The notes: generated from the sequence alone by a model not told the origin. DNA of 64,000 nt from Caenorhabditis remanei (GCF_010183535.1 NC_071330.1:372001-436000); one strand, 5' to 3'. Counted from the first letter of the stretch, positions 34,734-45,954 are shown. Translations and numbers: made by a program.

Positions 34734-36058
34734 ATGCCCGACCCGCCGTCGAATTCTCCAATCGATCTTCGCGCACATGTTCTCTATGATAATTATCAAC
34801 GTATTTCTGCTGAAAAATCATATGAAAACTATGAAAAACTGTGTGAAGCAATAGGAAACGAAGCGATTTCGATTGAAGAATATGAGTCTTTGTATAATCA
34901 ATACCTCGAAGAAGATGAACGGTAAGAAAAGTGTTGAGAAGGAGAGAAATTATCATGTTTTCCATTTCCAGAGATCTCCCGATGCCGGACGTTCGTGGAT
35001 GCATTCTCTCCGATGTCATCTGTGGAAAATCTGCTGAAAAATCAATCGACGATTTGTGTGAAGCATTCAAAGATCATAAAATCGATAAGGAAGATCATGA
35101 GTACTGGTACAAACGCTTTGAAAATGGACACATATTCAATCGTGTTGTGTTTACCGATTTTCCGGAAGGTGTCTTCGGTGAAATTGTGGAGAAATGTGAT
35201 ATCAAATCATAGTGAGCGAATTATAGAGGGAAAACTTTCACACTTTTTAATTTTCAGTTTGAATCTCCGAAACGTTTCACATGGACTTCGAATTGCCATT
35301 GATCAGTTGACGCCTCCGTGCAATCATATCCATATCATTTTCAATAATATGGAGGTTGATTGTGCAGAAGTCTATGTAGATCGAGTGATTGCAAAAGGTG
35401 TACTCGGAGTATTGGAACCTTTACTGAGAAATCGGAAACTTCGTCTGAAAGATTTCTGGTTTCACACGATCTCTGGTTTTGAAGGGGCCCATTTTTTGTG
35501 TACAAAGACCGTGATCAATCTACTCAACTCTTTGGATCACAAAATTCACGTGGAGAATTTCTGGATTTCAGCCGAGCCGAAGGACTTGATGGACATTTTA
35601 CGGTGTTTGAAACCGGGAACACTCGAACAAATAAATATTGCCGGAAGATGTAAAAATTACGATATCAACGAAATTGCCCAAATGGATCAATGGAAACAGG
35701 CGAAACATCTCGAATTGTCTGTAGTTGGAAACGGCTTCCCACCGATGGATCATTTTCTTCATTTTTCAACAATTGAATTTTCCGGATCGATTACTCTGCC
35801 AGATATAGTCAACCTCTGCAAGGTGATTTTGATATTTTCTGACAAATATATATTATTAAATTTCAGAGTGTATCCAAATGGCCCAACTTTGAACATATCG
35901 AAATAGATAATGAGGAGGGGTTGAATAAGGAAGAAGTGAAGAGAGTTCTGAATCTTCAGCCAACTGCTTCTCCAGAAGTTTACACAATTCCAAATTCAAA
36001 TTTGTTCATTCAGTTCGAGCGTGGGAATTCGGAAATGCTCAAAATCTGCAAAAATTAA
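34734..36058 (+). CDS. F-box protein with two N-terminal Mos1-type HTH units and FTH domain
   Basis: Four exons: 34734-34921, 34972-35211, 35258-35822 and 35867-36058. Phases agree, giving 394 aa. The N-terminus contains two similar helix-turn-helix-like units, about residues 10-60 (LRAHVLYDNY...LCEAIGNEAI) and 66-112 (VRGCILSDVI...LCEAFKDHKI). They resemble the HTH of Mos1-type transposases found in some nematode fbxa proteins. An F-box follows (FTDFPEGVFGEIVEKCDIKS, then YLNLRNVSHGLR), then a roughly 200-residue FTH-like region. F-box proteins present substrates to SCF ubiquitin ligases; this family is rapidly evolving and its substrates are unknown. No defect is visible. Confidence 0.85.
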
Positions 36059-36321
36059 ATCTTACTTTGTCTTTTTTTCGATTATTGTTGTTGTTTCGCA
36101 ATTTTCTGGCGGAAAAACCGGAAAATTCCGATTTTTCAGCCCAAAAAACCGCCACTTTTGTCTCATTTTTCCCCAGTTTCTTTCCCCCACTTCTCACTGT
36201 GAGACCCCCCCACCCCTCAACACATCCAAATCCACAAATTCCCAATTTTTCTCTCCAGTAGCTAGTACAACTTTCTCCCTGAATACATTTTTCCAAAAAA
36301 CCAATTCATTTATTAAGTTAT

Positions 36322-37540
36322 TCAACCCATCATCGGACAAATGAACAAATTGCCGAATAATCGGACGAAATTGCAGTGCGACGGGTAGACGATCGCCTGG
36401 CAGAACGGATTGGAGATTATTGTGGCGAGGCATGCGCAGAATTGATTGTCACATTCCATTTGGGGGAGGGTACAGCCCGCGTAGCAGAGATCATGGTACA
36501 TACAGCATTGATTTACTGCAAAAATTGGAGGGATTATGGACCTGAAAAGCCTGAAAATCGGTCCTAAAAAACTGAAAATTGAATCTAATTGACCTGAAAT
36601 AGAGCCTTAAACGCCTAAAATGAGCCTGAAGAAGGCCTAAATATGCCTGAAACGCCTAAAAGTACCTAAGGCGAACTGAAAAGGGCCTAAACATCTTGAA
36701 ACGCCTAAATTCCAAGCCTAACTACATCTGAGAGCCTGAGGAATGCCTGAAAAAGCCTTAGACAAGCCTAAAACTCTGGAAATAGGCCTGAAATGTCTTA
36801 AAAACCTAAACTGTGCCTTCACTACAAGTTGTAAGCCTGAAAAGCCTAAAACAAGCCTAAAAAACTAATGACGGCCTTAAAAAGGTGCCTGAGATCGACC
36901 AAATTTGACAGTGTCCCCCAAAGCAACCTTTTGTCCAACCGGCTCAAAATTGTGTGGATTATATTGAGCAAGTCTTGGGCTATATTTTTCTAGTTGACCA
37001 TTTTTTCATACAAGCCCTCCCTGAAGAGTTACAGGTGTTTAAAGATAGGTTGTCTGAAATTTACACTAAAAATTCTCGTTTTTTAACTTCCATCGCCTAT
37101 AACTCTTTAGGGAGAACTTGTACAGAGAAGTGATCAACTACAAAAATGGAGCTCTAGACTTGCTTGATATAAATCATATAAGTTTTAGCCACTTGGAGTA
37201 AGAGGGGCTCTGGGAGACATGCTGAAAGTTGAATTTCAGCAAAAAAAAATTTCGAAAAATTTTTTTTTTACAATAGTTTTTAAAAAGGTTATGGAAAGAC
37301 ATAGTGACGTTTAAGTTTATTCTGAAAGTAAAAACTTGCTGAATCTGAAATTAATCCCCACTCACACTGAATTTGGTCACAAAAATAAGAAGAAGTGTAT
37401 GAAATCGAGGTGGAAAGTGATCCAGATCCACATCTAAAGTCTTCATAGGGTACCAACTGACAGTAAACCTTCAGCGGGTACTGTAGCAAGAGGTAGATCA
37501 AAAAATATGAGCATTTCAGAGGGAATTCAACGGAGCGCAT
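36322..37540 (-). CDS. Small secreted phospholipase A2-like protein
   Basis: Two exons on the minus strand, 37366-37540 (start) and 36322-36515 (stop), joined in phase across an 850 bp intron to give 122 aa. The first exon encodes a signal-peptide-like stretch (CSYFLIYLLLQYPLKVYC) and then FRCGSGSLS, which fits a calcium-loop CGxG. The second exon opens with NQCCMYHDLCY, the classic CCxxHDxCY active-site motif of secreted phospholipase A2, and is Cys-rich to the end. AATAAA on the minus strand follows the stop by a few bases. The protein is short, so some disulfides of larger family members are absent. Family assignment rests on the active-site motif; activity and substrate are unknown. Confidence 0.75.
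36535..36895 (+). repeat. GCCTGAAAA/GCCTAAAA minisatellite in the PLA2-like intron
   Basis: A dense run of GCCTGAAA, GCCTAAA and GCCTTAAA words over about 360 bp. It is the longest of the three clusters in the window and lies outside the cyclin T duplication. Confidence 0.7.
37005..37128. repeat. Inverted repeat in the PLA2-like intron
   Basis: ACAAGCCCTCCCTGAAGAGT (then TACAGG) near 37010 pairs imperfectly with CCTATAACTCTTTAGGGAGA (then ACTTGT) near 37095, leaving a loop of about 50 bp. It may be a MITE remnant. Confidence 0.6.
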
Positions 37541-38440
37541 CAGTTCAAATATAAAAATGAGAGTCGGTTTGAGGGTGTCATTCACCTTATTTGCAAGTTA
37601 AACACACTCTGCGTCTCTCTATTTTGTGTACTATTTCTCTGATTTCATTTTTATGAAAACTACTGTTCGAGAGAGAAGAGTCGAGAGTACATTGCGGGGG
37701 GAAAACTGGTTTTTTGTGAATTTTTTTTGAATATTTTATGATTTTTTTGTGATTTATAAACAGGAAATGAGTCAGTGTTATACTTTAATCTTCTTCTATT
37801 TCAAGTTTCAAGGCACAGGTGCCAAAAACTAAATTTTTAATTTTAAGCTCCGAAAATCCATATTTAAATTACCGCCAGAAACCAGTTAAGCGCAAGTGCT
37901 TTTACTGACACGGAGCGCGTGCGCTGACGCATTTCTCGTGTCTGAGCGTATTTTATTTTTTTCGTATTTTGCAACGTTTTCTTATTTCTTTCACCGATTT
38001 TTCTTGTTTTTTCGAGTTAAAAAAGTAGAAAAAAGTGAAAATTATCGATTTCAAATTGTTTTAAGCTAAAATAATGCAAAAACCCGGTAGAAAATCTGTT
38101 GGAAATCGATAAACTACGTGGACTTAGAAAGTAGTGGGGGAAAACGTATTTTCCAACGATTCCAATCAATTTTTTGTGGTTTTGAGCGAGTTTTTGATGG
38201 AAAAATCGTAATTTTGGACTAGAAAACTGAAAAATTTCTACTTTTTCATCGAAATTTTCTGTAAAACATCAATTTTTGATTTTCCACTCTATATGACCGA
38301 TTTACATGCGAAAAAAGACATTTTCCTCGTTATTTAACCTGAAAATTGGATTTTACGGGTTTTACTTGCTAGATTTCACTTTTCCGCTCTCATTTCTTCA
38401 CCAATTTCTTCCATTTTTATTGAAATTTTTCCAGGGTGAT
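37541..38440. promoter_or_regulatory. Presumed promoter region of the operon
   Basis: This 900 bp gap separates the divergent PLA2-like gene and the first operon gene. It is AT-rich, with one GC-rich patch (CGGAGCGCGTGCGCTGACGC) at about 37912. TTTTTCCAG at 38426-38434 lies six bases before the ATG and would suit SL1 trans-splicing or an upstream non-coding exon. Nothing else is recognised. Confidence 0.4.
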
Positions 38441-38734
38441 ATGCTGAAATTCCACGTGTCGCGAAGCGCCCGTCTCTGGGCGTACTGGAGCACTCTTCCC
38501 CACAGAATGCTCAAAAAGTATCCGGAACAAACGATCTTCTACGCGACATTCGGTGTGGCGACCCTCATCGTCGGCGGATACAAAATGAAGAAATACTTGA
38601 CGGAAAGCGAGAAACCATACTATCGTGGCTACTACGACGTCGTTCGTTCCGACGATCCGATCGCGTTGAATTGGAGAAAACCAGAGGAATATCCGGCTCC
38701 GTACCTTCTTTCCAGTGTCGAAACCGCCCATTAG
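38441..38734 (+). CDS. Small single-pass membrane protein, possible complex I accessory subunit
   Basis: A single-exon ORF of 97 aa preceded by an acceptor. It has a basic N-terminus, one membrane segment at about residues 30-48 (IFYATFGVATLIVGGY), then KKYLTESEKPYYRGYYDVVR and RKPEEYPAPYLL. This order (short matrix-side N-terminus, one helix, tyrosine/proline-rich tail) recalls small accessory subunits of mitochondrial complex I such as NDUFA3, but I cannot prove that by eye. It is the first of four closely spaced genes and is 203 bp before SPCS3. A 3' fragment is repeated at 46499-46645. Confidence 0.7.
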   Translation: MLKFHVSRSARLWAYWSTLPHRMLKKYPEQTIFYATFGVATLIVGGYKMKKYLTESEKPYYRGYYDVVRSDDPIALNWRKPEEYPAPYLLSSVETAH

Positions 38735-38937
38735 CCAGTGAAAATTCATGAAAAACCCCGAATTTTTCGCCCTAGAATTCGTACATGTTCATTTTAGACT
38801 CATTTTTACGATGTAAATGAAGATTTTTTTGATTTTTTATGTAATTTTCCATTATTTTTATACTTTTTGTGTCTCCAAGCACTATTTTATATCTTTTTTC
38901 GCCATTTTTTCCCTCTTTAACCCTCAATTTTCAGAAC

Positions 38938-40498
38938 ATGCACAATTTATTGAACCGTGCCAACGCCCTTCTGGCGTTCACTCTCTGGGTGATGGCCGCT
39001 GTCACAGCCGCCTGTTTCCTGTCGACGGTCTTCCTCGATTACAGTGTTCCAACGAAACTCTCCGTCAAAGATGTCAAAATGTTCGTAAATGGAGATTTTT
39101 GACAAGATTCTTACCGAAAATCTTTGGAAATTCTGAATTTTTGTATCAAATCCATCGAAACTCATCAAATTTGTCTATTTTTGTGTTGAAAATTGTGATG
39201 TAACGTGCATTTTGGCTCAAAATTGTAGTTTCCCCCCTTGAAATCGATAATATTATGTCGTTTTTGGATATTCCAGTATCTAAGAAAGTGGAGGGTCTTT
39301 TCTTCTCGAAATTTACGCATTTTTGATGAGAAAATGTAATTTTAGGCTGTTTTTAACCCGAAAAACGAGATTTTCGGTAACTTTTCTCAGTAAAATCTAA
39401 ATTTTTGACTCTCTGAATCTCATTAAAATCAATTTCCAGAAGAAACGTGATGGACTACGCGACCGACGAGCAACAAGCCGACTTGGCGACTCTCAACTTC
39501 AATCTCAACGTCGACTTCTCGAAACTTTTCAACTGGAATGTCAAGCAACTCTTCGTCTATCTTGTCGCCGAATACAAGACGCCAGTTAATGTAAGAACTT
39601 GGGAAAATGAGGGAGAAAATGGTGAAAATTGGGTTGAAACCGACTGGAATATGCCTAAAATTCAACTATTTTTCATTAATTTGATAGAAAATGTCAAAAA
39701 TTATATGATTTTCCGGCAAAAATCTTCGAAAATTCAACTTTTTCTACAAATTTCGACGAAAAAAATCGATTTTCTTTCAGGAAGTGAACCAAGTCGTGCT
39801 GTGGGATCGAATCGTCGAACGATCGGAGCGTGTTGTGATGGATGAGATCGGAATAAAACCAAAATACTACTTTTTGGATGACGGAAGCAATTTGTTGAAA
39901 CACGAGAATGTCACTTTCGTTTTGAGGTGAGCAATGATGGATTTAGTGTAATTTTGAGTAGAAAATCTGGAAAAACTAGCGGAAATTCAGTTTTTTTGGC
40001 TTAAAACCTCAAAAATGTTGTAGCAATTTGAGATTTTCGACGGTTTTTAGCTCAAAATTACATATTTTTAGTTGTTTTTAGTTCATAGTTTGACTATTTT
40101 GGGCCGAAAAACTTGCAAACCGGATTAATTTTGAGACTTTTGGCTTGGAACTTCAGAAATGGACGTATTTTCAGCTAGAATTTCATCGAAATTTGATGTT
40201 TTTCAATAAAAAATCTGTCATTTTGAGCTAAAAACCATCGAAAATATCACATTTTTCAAACATTTTGGAAGTTTTAAGCTGAAAAACTCCGAAATTCTTA
40301 CGTTTTTTAGCCCAAAATTTCAATTTTCACACGAAATTCCAATTTTCAAATAAAATTTCCAAGTTTTTAGCCATAAATCATCGCTTTTCTTCCAGATACA
40401 ACGTCATTCCAAACGCTGGTTACCTCCGTCTCGTCCAATCGTCGGATCAAATTGTCGTCCCGTTCCCATCCACCTACTCTACTACTAGACGATCATAA
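38938..40498 (+). CDS. SPCS3: Signal peptidase complex subunit 3 (SPCS3), intact copy A
   Basis: Four exons: 38938-39080, 39440-39590, 39781-39926 and 40396-40498. Phases agree and give 180 aa, the standard family length. The N-terminal signal-anchor helix is clear (LLAFTLWVMAAVTAACFLST). The luminal domain carries the family hallmarks LFNWNVKQLFVYLVAEY, NQVVLWDRI and NVIPNAGYL. The known role is as an essential ER membrane subunit of signal peptidase, supporting cleavage of signal peptides. The ATG directly follows TTTTCAGAAC, a trans-splice-type acceptor, and the BRX1 gene begins 303 bp after the stop. The intron 1 donor is GTTCGT, supported by the same usage in copy B. Confidence 0.95.
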
Positions 40499-40800
40499 TC
40501 TATAGTTTTTAAATCTGTAAAATATGGGTTTCTTTTTTCATTTTTCTCTGTGTAATATTCATAATTTATTTTCTTCTTTTCCTCTTCGCCTCCCTTTTCC
40601 AAAGTAATTTATTTTCTTTTTTCTCCTTTCATAATATCGAGCTGTTCATTTATAAAATCTACTTTTTTCGGGATTCCATTGCAGTTTTCATGTTTTTTCT
40701 CGCTTTTCGGTGAATTTTACCGATTTTATATCTTTCCCACTCGTTTTTTTTATATTTTCTTTCTAATTTATCACTCTCAGACCTCAAAAACGATCAAGTC
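40499..40800 (+). promoter_or_regulatory. Intercistronic region with likely SL2 acceptor
   Basis: 302 bp between SPCS3 and BRX1. The region is T- and TTTTC-rich and ends with CACTCTCAG at about 40772-40780, twenty bases before the BRX1 ATG. Length and composition match nematode operon spacers, where SL2 is added to the downstream message. The same layout recurs before MALSU1. Confidence 0.55.
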
Positions 40801-43624
40801 ATGGGCAAGTTCTCAAAAATCAAGAAGGTTCAACAGGAGGAGTCGGCTCAGGAGAAAATGGAATGGGAAGCCGCTGGAGCCAAGGATTCCAGTGATGATT
40901 CGTCAGATGAATCGGTACGGTAAAGGGATTGAAAAATTGAGGTTTAAGGCTGAAAATTGGAAAAAAGCCTTTTTAAAGCTATTTTTCACATGAAAAATAG
41001 CATTTTAGAAGATTTTCCCCACAAAATACAATTTCTGGCGTGCCTTTGACGCGTTGTAGATCTTTTTAACCGTAAAAAACATATTTTAAGCCAAAGATCT
41101 AGAAATTTTCGAGTTTTCTAATATCAGTATACACAAAATGACTTGAATGTTTTTAGATTCCATCATCCAGGCAATCTGGCGTGCCTTTGACGCTTTTCTT
41201 TCTCTCTTTTGACAAAAAAAATTATTTTTTAAAGCATTTTTAAGCTGAAATCAACTTGAACTCGAAATCCTCATTTTTGTGTGTAAAAATCAACATTTTT
41301 CCACGAATTCAGAGAGAAAAATCCAGGTTTTATATCATTTTTATGTTTAAAACTCAAAAACACTCGAATTTTTCGAAAATCTCGTTCAAAAATGATTACC
41401 AAATCCCCAATATCCCATTGTTTCAGGACGACGAACAAGTGCCACAAACGCAGACAGAAGAGACACGTAAACGTGCAGAGCTCTGGACGAATCGCGAGAG
41501 AGTTCTCGTTTTGTGCTCTCGCGGAGCCGATGTTCGTACTCGTTACCTGATGAAAGATGTCAAGGATCTGTTGCCTCACGCGAAAGGAGACTCGAAATTA
41601 GATCAACAGAAATCACTGAAAGCACTCAACGAGATTGCTGAAATGAAGAATTGCACGAAAGTAATGTATTTCGAGAGTCGAAAGAGAAAAGACACGTATC
41701 TTTGGATGTCGAATGTGGAAAAGGGACCGTCGATCAAGTTTCTCGTTCACAATGTCCATACGATGAAGGAACTGAAAATGTCTGGAAATTGTTTGAAGGC
41801 GTCGAGACCAGTGTTGTCGTTCGACGACGCTTTCGAGCAGAAACCACACTTGAAATTGATCAAGGAGGTTCTTATGCAGGTAATAATTGAGGAGAAATTG
41901 GCTGAAAATCGCTTAAAATTGGTCGAAAAAGACGAGAAATAGCTCAAAACAGCTTAAAATCATTGAATTTTCATATTTTTCAGCCTAAAATCGGCAAAAT
42001 TCTCAAACTACAGTAACCCTCGAGTCCTGGATCCTGGATCTAACCAGGATCCGTTTATAGGATCTGCTTGGCAATCTTCGGGGAAGATTTTCACAGAAAT
42101 TCCTGTAGAATGCTTAAAAACTATCTAAAATCCTGTTTTATAGCTATAGGTGGCTGAAAATCCTGAAAATGTCAGAAAATCTATGAGAATGCGATTTTTT
42201 CATTGCTAGAAATCCCGAATTTTTCGCGAAAACTCGTCTTGATCAATCTGAAAACTTTTTCGATGAAAATAAGTAGAAGATCCGTCTGAAAACTATTTTT
42301 TCGTGGTTTTTGAGCGAATTTTTGATAGGTAAATCGCAATTTTAACATAGAAACTGAAATTTTCGAAATTTTGATCATAAAATGTGTATTTCCAGACGCT
42401 CGGCACCCCACACCACCATCCACGCAGTCAACCATTCGTCGATCACGTCTTCAATTTCTCCGTCGGAGAGGGCGACAAAATCTGGTTCCGTAACTTCCAG
42501 ATTGTCGACGAGAGTCTTCAGTTGCAGGAAGTTGGTGAGTAAATGGAGGTTTTTGGGCTGAAATTGATCTTAAAATGCTGAAAATCTCATAAAATTCGCT
42601 TCAGGACCGCGATTCGTGCTTGAAATGGTCCGTCTGTTCGCCGGTTCATTCGAGGGAGCCGTCCTCTACGACAACCCGAATTACGTGTCTCCAAATGTGA
42701 TCCGTCGTGAGCATCGTAAGGGACAACACGCCTACATTGAGAAGCAGTTGGCACTCAAAGCGTCGAATATCAAACAAGCGAAAGTCACCGAGATTCTCGC
42801 TGAGAAGACGGTCGATTTGGTTGGAAAGGTACAGTTTAATAGATAGGCTGAAAATTGCTGAAAAATGTTTATATTTGGACGAAATGAGTCATTTTTCAGT
42901 CGGCGTTTCAGATCAATTAATCGTTTTTCAGTCGAATTGATGTGATTTATCTAAAATTGTCATTTTTTGATGAGATTACTAAATTTCTCATCAGAAACAC
43001 TGTCAGGTGGCCGTTCCGATCACTTTTTCTGAATTTAGCTATTAACAACCCAACCTGTCTTACAACGGCGCTCCAACGCAAACTAGAGAGTGTCGGCGAG
43101 AGACGCAGAGTAATTTTTCGCGCCGACACAGATTTTCGCCGATTTTGACCTATTTTCGCTGTTTTTCATAAAAATTCACGAAAAAAACAATTATGAAAAT
43201 CAGCGATAATAGGTCAAAAATGGTGAAAATGTGTGTCGGCGCCAGAAAAAACTCTGCGTCTCTCGCCGATACTCTCTCGTTTGCGGTGGGGCGCAGTTGT
43301 AATAAAAATGCTGAACTAATATTAGCAAGCCACGCTTCTTACAACCGCGCTCTACTGAAACAGAGGTCAATTGTGTGCGAAATTGAGAGATTGAGAGAGA
43401 AAGAGACATTTTTCAAGGGGATTTCGATGGAGCGCAGTTGTAAAAACTGTGCAGCGCTCATAAAAAAGAGTTTCTTAATTTTTCTTATTTTCCAGGAATT
43501 CGACACTCAAGACAACGCGATCGCCGATTCGACGGAAGCGGCCGCCCAGATCGCGGCTCAAATCGAGAAGCGTCGTGTCCGCAAGAAGAAGTCTCAATCT
43601 GCCAAGTATACCGGATCCGATTAA
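40801..43624 (+). CDS. BRX1: Ribosome biogenesis protein BRX1 (Brix family), intact copy A
   Basis: Five exons: 40801-40914, 41427-41879, 42396-42534, 42605-42828 and 43496-43624. Phases agree and give 352 aa, matching BRX1 in other animals. After an acidic N-terminus, the Brix domain runs from WTNRERVLVLCSRGADVRTR through LMKDVKDLLPH, SIKFLVHNVHTMKELKMSGN, FNFSVGEGDKIWFRNFQI and LEMVRLFAGSFEGAVLYDN. The last exon encodes a basic tail (KRRVRKKK). BRX1 acts in the nucleolus in early 60S subunit assembly. The last intron contains two MITEs. This is the only one of three BRX1 copies with every exon unbroken, so it is probably the functional gene. Confidence 0.95.
43060..43302. mobile_element. 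MITE, family I, BRX1 copy A intron 4
   Basis: Inverted ends TTACAACGGCGCTCCAACGC and GCGGTGGGGCGCAGTTGTAA. The internal mirror around GACCTATTTTCGCTG and CAGCGATAATAGGTC is typical of the family. The same insertion is present in copy B (51921-52162), so it predates the operon duplication. Confidence 0.85.
43309..43452. mobile_element. MITE, family II, BRX1 copy A intron 4
   Basis: Begins near TAATATTAGCAAGCCACGCT, then TCTTACAACCGCGCTCTAC, and ends with GGAGCGCAGTTGTAAAAACT, then GTGCAGC. It lies immediately beside the family I element. Only its first 35 or so bases exist in copy B, where the duplication ends. Confidence 0.8.
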
Positions 43625-43890
43625 TTCCTTTTTCGTTGTTTTCTGCTGTTTTTGTTATCATTTTCTTGTTATTCCCCCCACCCAATTTCTCTCTGAATTT
43701 ATCTCATTGTTGTTGATTCTTTATTTTGAATTTTTCATTGTTTTTTATCCCAATTTTTGGAAATTTTTGAAATTTATAATACAAAATTGTTGATTTTCAG
43801 TAGAAATTTCGAGTTTTTTATAGATTTATGTGTCAAAACCAATTATTTATTCGGTTTTTTTTGTATCCCATTTTCACAGAATTTTCCAGA

Positions 43891-45634
43891 ATGCTTACCA
43901 GATTCCTCCGCTCCGGACTCCGCCCCCAACTCAGATGTCTCTCCCAACAGACGCCTCACATCGAAGAGGAATATTTTGAGGATTTCGAGTCACAAGTGGC
44001 GACGAAAGATCCAGAAGACGTCGTCGTCAAGGGATTCTCGACTTCAGATGATTTGGATTTCGTGGGGAATGTAGTTGGGGCGTTGACGAAGCAAAGAGCG
44101 AAGGATTTGTTCGTTGTGAGGTCAGAGGAGAAGGAGATGACACCGTATAGTCATCGGGTAAGGGAGAATTTCAGAATTTTAAACTTTTTTTTTTGAATTT
44201 TTCACCAAAAATGTATTTTTTTCAGTTGAAAAGTTGACTTTTTCGCGAAAAATTGAAAAAAAGATCGAAAAATGTTGAATTTCGGCACCAACATCAGCGC
44301 CTAGAGACCGGGATCCACAACGCAAGTGCGGCAGGGAAAAGTGGGCGGAGCCTAAAAATTTTAACGAGCGACATTGAATTTCAAGTGAAATTCGTGGTTT
44401 TATCGATTTTTTCGCCGCATTTTTGCCGTATTTCTGTGTATTTTCCGTGTTGAATCGATCAAATCTGGAAATTCAATGTCGCTCCTTAAAAATCTAGTGG
44501 AATTTCATCCGCTTGCAGTTTAAGCTCCGCCCACAACACCCTGCCGCACTTGCGTTTTTGAAATTTTGATTTTTTTTGCAAAAAAGACGAATTTTCGACT
44601 GTTTTCAACTATCAATATAACTAGGATTTTTGACTATTTTTTTTTAAAATTTTTATACATTTTTTGAGAAATTTTGCGAAAAAATACTGCACATTTTTAT
44701 GCAAGTCTGACTATGCCCAATCACAATTTCCTCATTCCTCAGATAATCTGCTCTGTCTTCAACTCGCGTCAAGCGGCGGCAATCTCTGAAAATCTCCGAT
44801 CAATACTGAAAATAGATGGGAATACGGTATCAAATGGAATATTGTCACACGTGAAGAAGAGTACGAAGAGAAGCAACGGATGGTATGTCAGTGAGATCGA
44901 TAGGGTTCAGGTGAGTGAAATAAGGGACATCTGGACACACAGACACACGGACAGACATCCGAATGTAAGGAAACATAGACAGACACGAGGGGGAACGTTA
45001 GTTCTTTGAACATTTCAGAAATGGACATCCGGACACACGGACAGACAGACAGACAGAAAAGCAGACATATTGTTATGAAATTGTTAAAGAAAATCTCATT
45101 TTGCGGGAATGTGGAAATGTGGACACACAGACAGACACCATCTTTGCTGAAAATGCTTAATGAAGACATCCGGACAAACCGGACACACAGATAGACTTTT
45201 TGTGATAGTTGAAGGAGACATCCGGACATTTGGATACTCATACATACTTCTGGAAATCGCACGAATTTCGTGATTTTCTCAAAATTTCGATTTCTGCTCA
45301 AGCATTTTCAATAAAAAGCTAAGAATGTCTTTTTTTTCGATTTCAGATTGAAAAGTCGAGATTTTTGGAGAAAAATGGAAAAAAAAACTCTTAAATATAT
45401 AATTTATCACATTTTCTCCACTTTTTTTGACAATTTTTATAATTTTGAGTCAAAAATTTCATGCATTCCGTCGATTTTCACTCAAAAAAACCCCAATAAT
45501 TGCAGATCCACGTGATGAGTGAAGAGTGTCGTGAGAAGTACGATCTGGAGGCGATTTGGGCGGGCGACGATCGGATTCTGGAGGAGATTGATGAGTTGAA
45601 ACAGAAGACGTTGTTGCCACCGCAGAGGAGATAA
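43891..45634 (+). CDS. MALSU1: Mitochondrial ribosome assembly factor MALSU1 (RsfS/Iojap domain)
   Basis: Three exons: 43891-44157, 44743-44910 and 45506-45634. Phases agree and give 187 aa. The N-terminus (MLTRFLRSGLRPQLR) is basic and Ser/Leu-rich, like a mitochondrial targeting peptide. The RsfS-type domain follows: ALTKQRAKDLFVVRSEE, then IICSVFNSRQAAAISENLRS, and IHVMSEECREKYDLEAIWAG near the C-terminus. MALSU1 binds the mitochondrial large ribosomal subunit and prevents premature joining during assembly. The ATG lies one base after TTTTCCAG and 266 bp after the BRX1 stop, which fits the fourth gene of an operon. Intron 1 holds a palindromic element. Confidence 0.88.
44321..44556. mobile_element. 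Palindromic MITE in MALSU1 intron 1
   Basis: The left arm (ACGCAAGTGCGGCAGGGAAA, then AGTGGGCGGAGCCTAAAAA, then GAGCGACATTGAATTTC) pairs with the right arm (GAAATTCAATGTCGCTC, then AAGCTCCGCCCACAACACCC, then TGCCGCACTTGCGT). The loop is AT-rich and about 50 bp. It is non-coding. Confidence 0.8.
44925..45240 (+). repeat. GACATCCGGACACACAGACA simple-repeat cluster, MALSU1 intron 2
   Basis: Repeated words GGACATC(C/T)GGACACAC and AGACAGACAG separated by ordinary intron sequence. Related single copies occur in AUP1 and PP1-like introns (about 11456-11510, 11800-11880, 15178-15212) and in cyclin T introns (24626, 25550, 33385). Confidence 0.7.
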
Positions 45635-45828
45635 TTTATTGAATTTTTATTGTTTTTTTGTTGATTTTTAGTCAGTTTTAGTCACGAAAATGAGAAATAT
45701 GTTGGATTTTTAGCACTATGTCTGTCTGTGTGTCCCCACCCACCATGTCCGGATGTCCGGATGTCCTTGGATTACTGTAATTAATCATTTTCAGTCAAAA
45801 TTCTCCAAAAGACCACCCAAAAACTAAT

Positions 45829-45941
45829 TTATTTCGCCTTCAACCATCCGTCCAAAACGTCGGAAATCTTTTGACGAGCATTCGTCAAATAGACACTGTC
45901 AAGGGAGGAGGCACCGTACATGTCAGCGCAATGGGCGGTTC
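45829..45941 (-). pseudogene. Orphan last exon of an S28-family serine peptidase
   Basis: On the minus strand a TTTCTTTCAG acceptor is followed by a 113 bp exon reading GTAHCADMYG and ending LKAK-stop. The GTAHCADM segment matches the region around the catalytic histidine near the C-terminus of S28 (Pro-X carboxypeptidase-like) enzymes. Its upstream exons would have to lie to the right, but that DNA is a simple-repeat block followed by the duplicated operon. The rest of the gene is therefore missing here. In C. elegans an S28 gene is, from memory, close to this operon (K12H4.7). Confidence 0.65.
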
Positions 45942-45954
45942 CTGAAAGAAAGAC

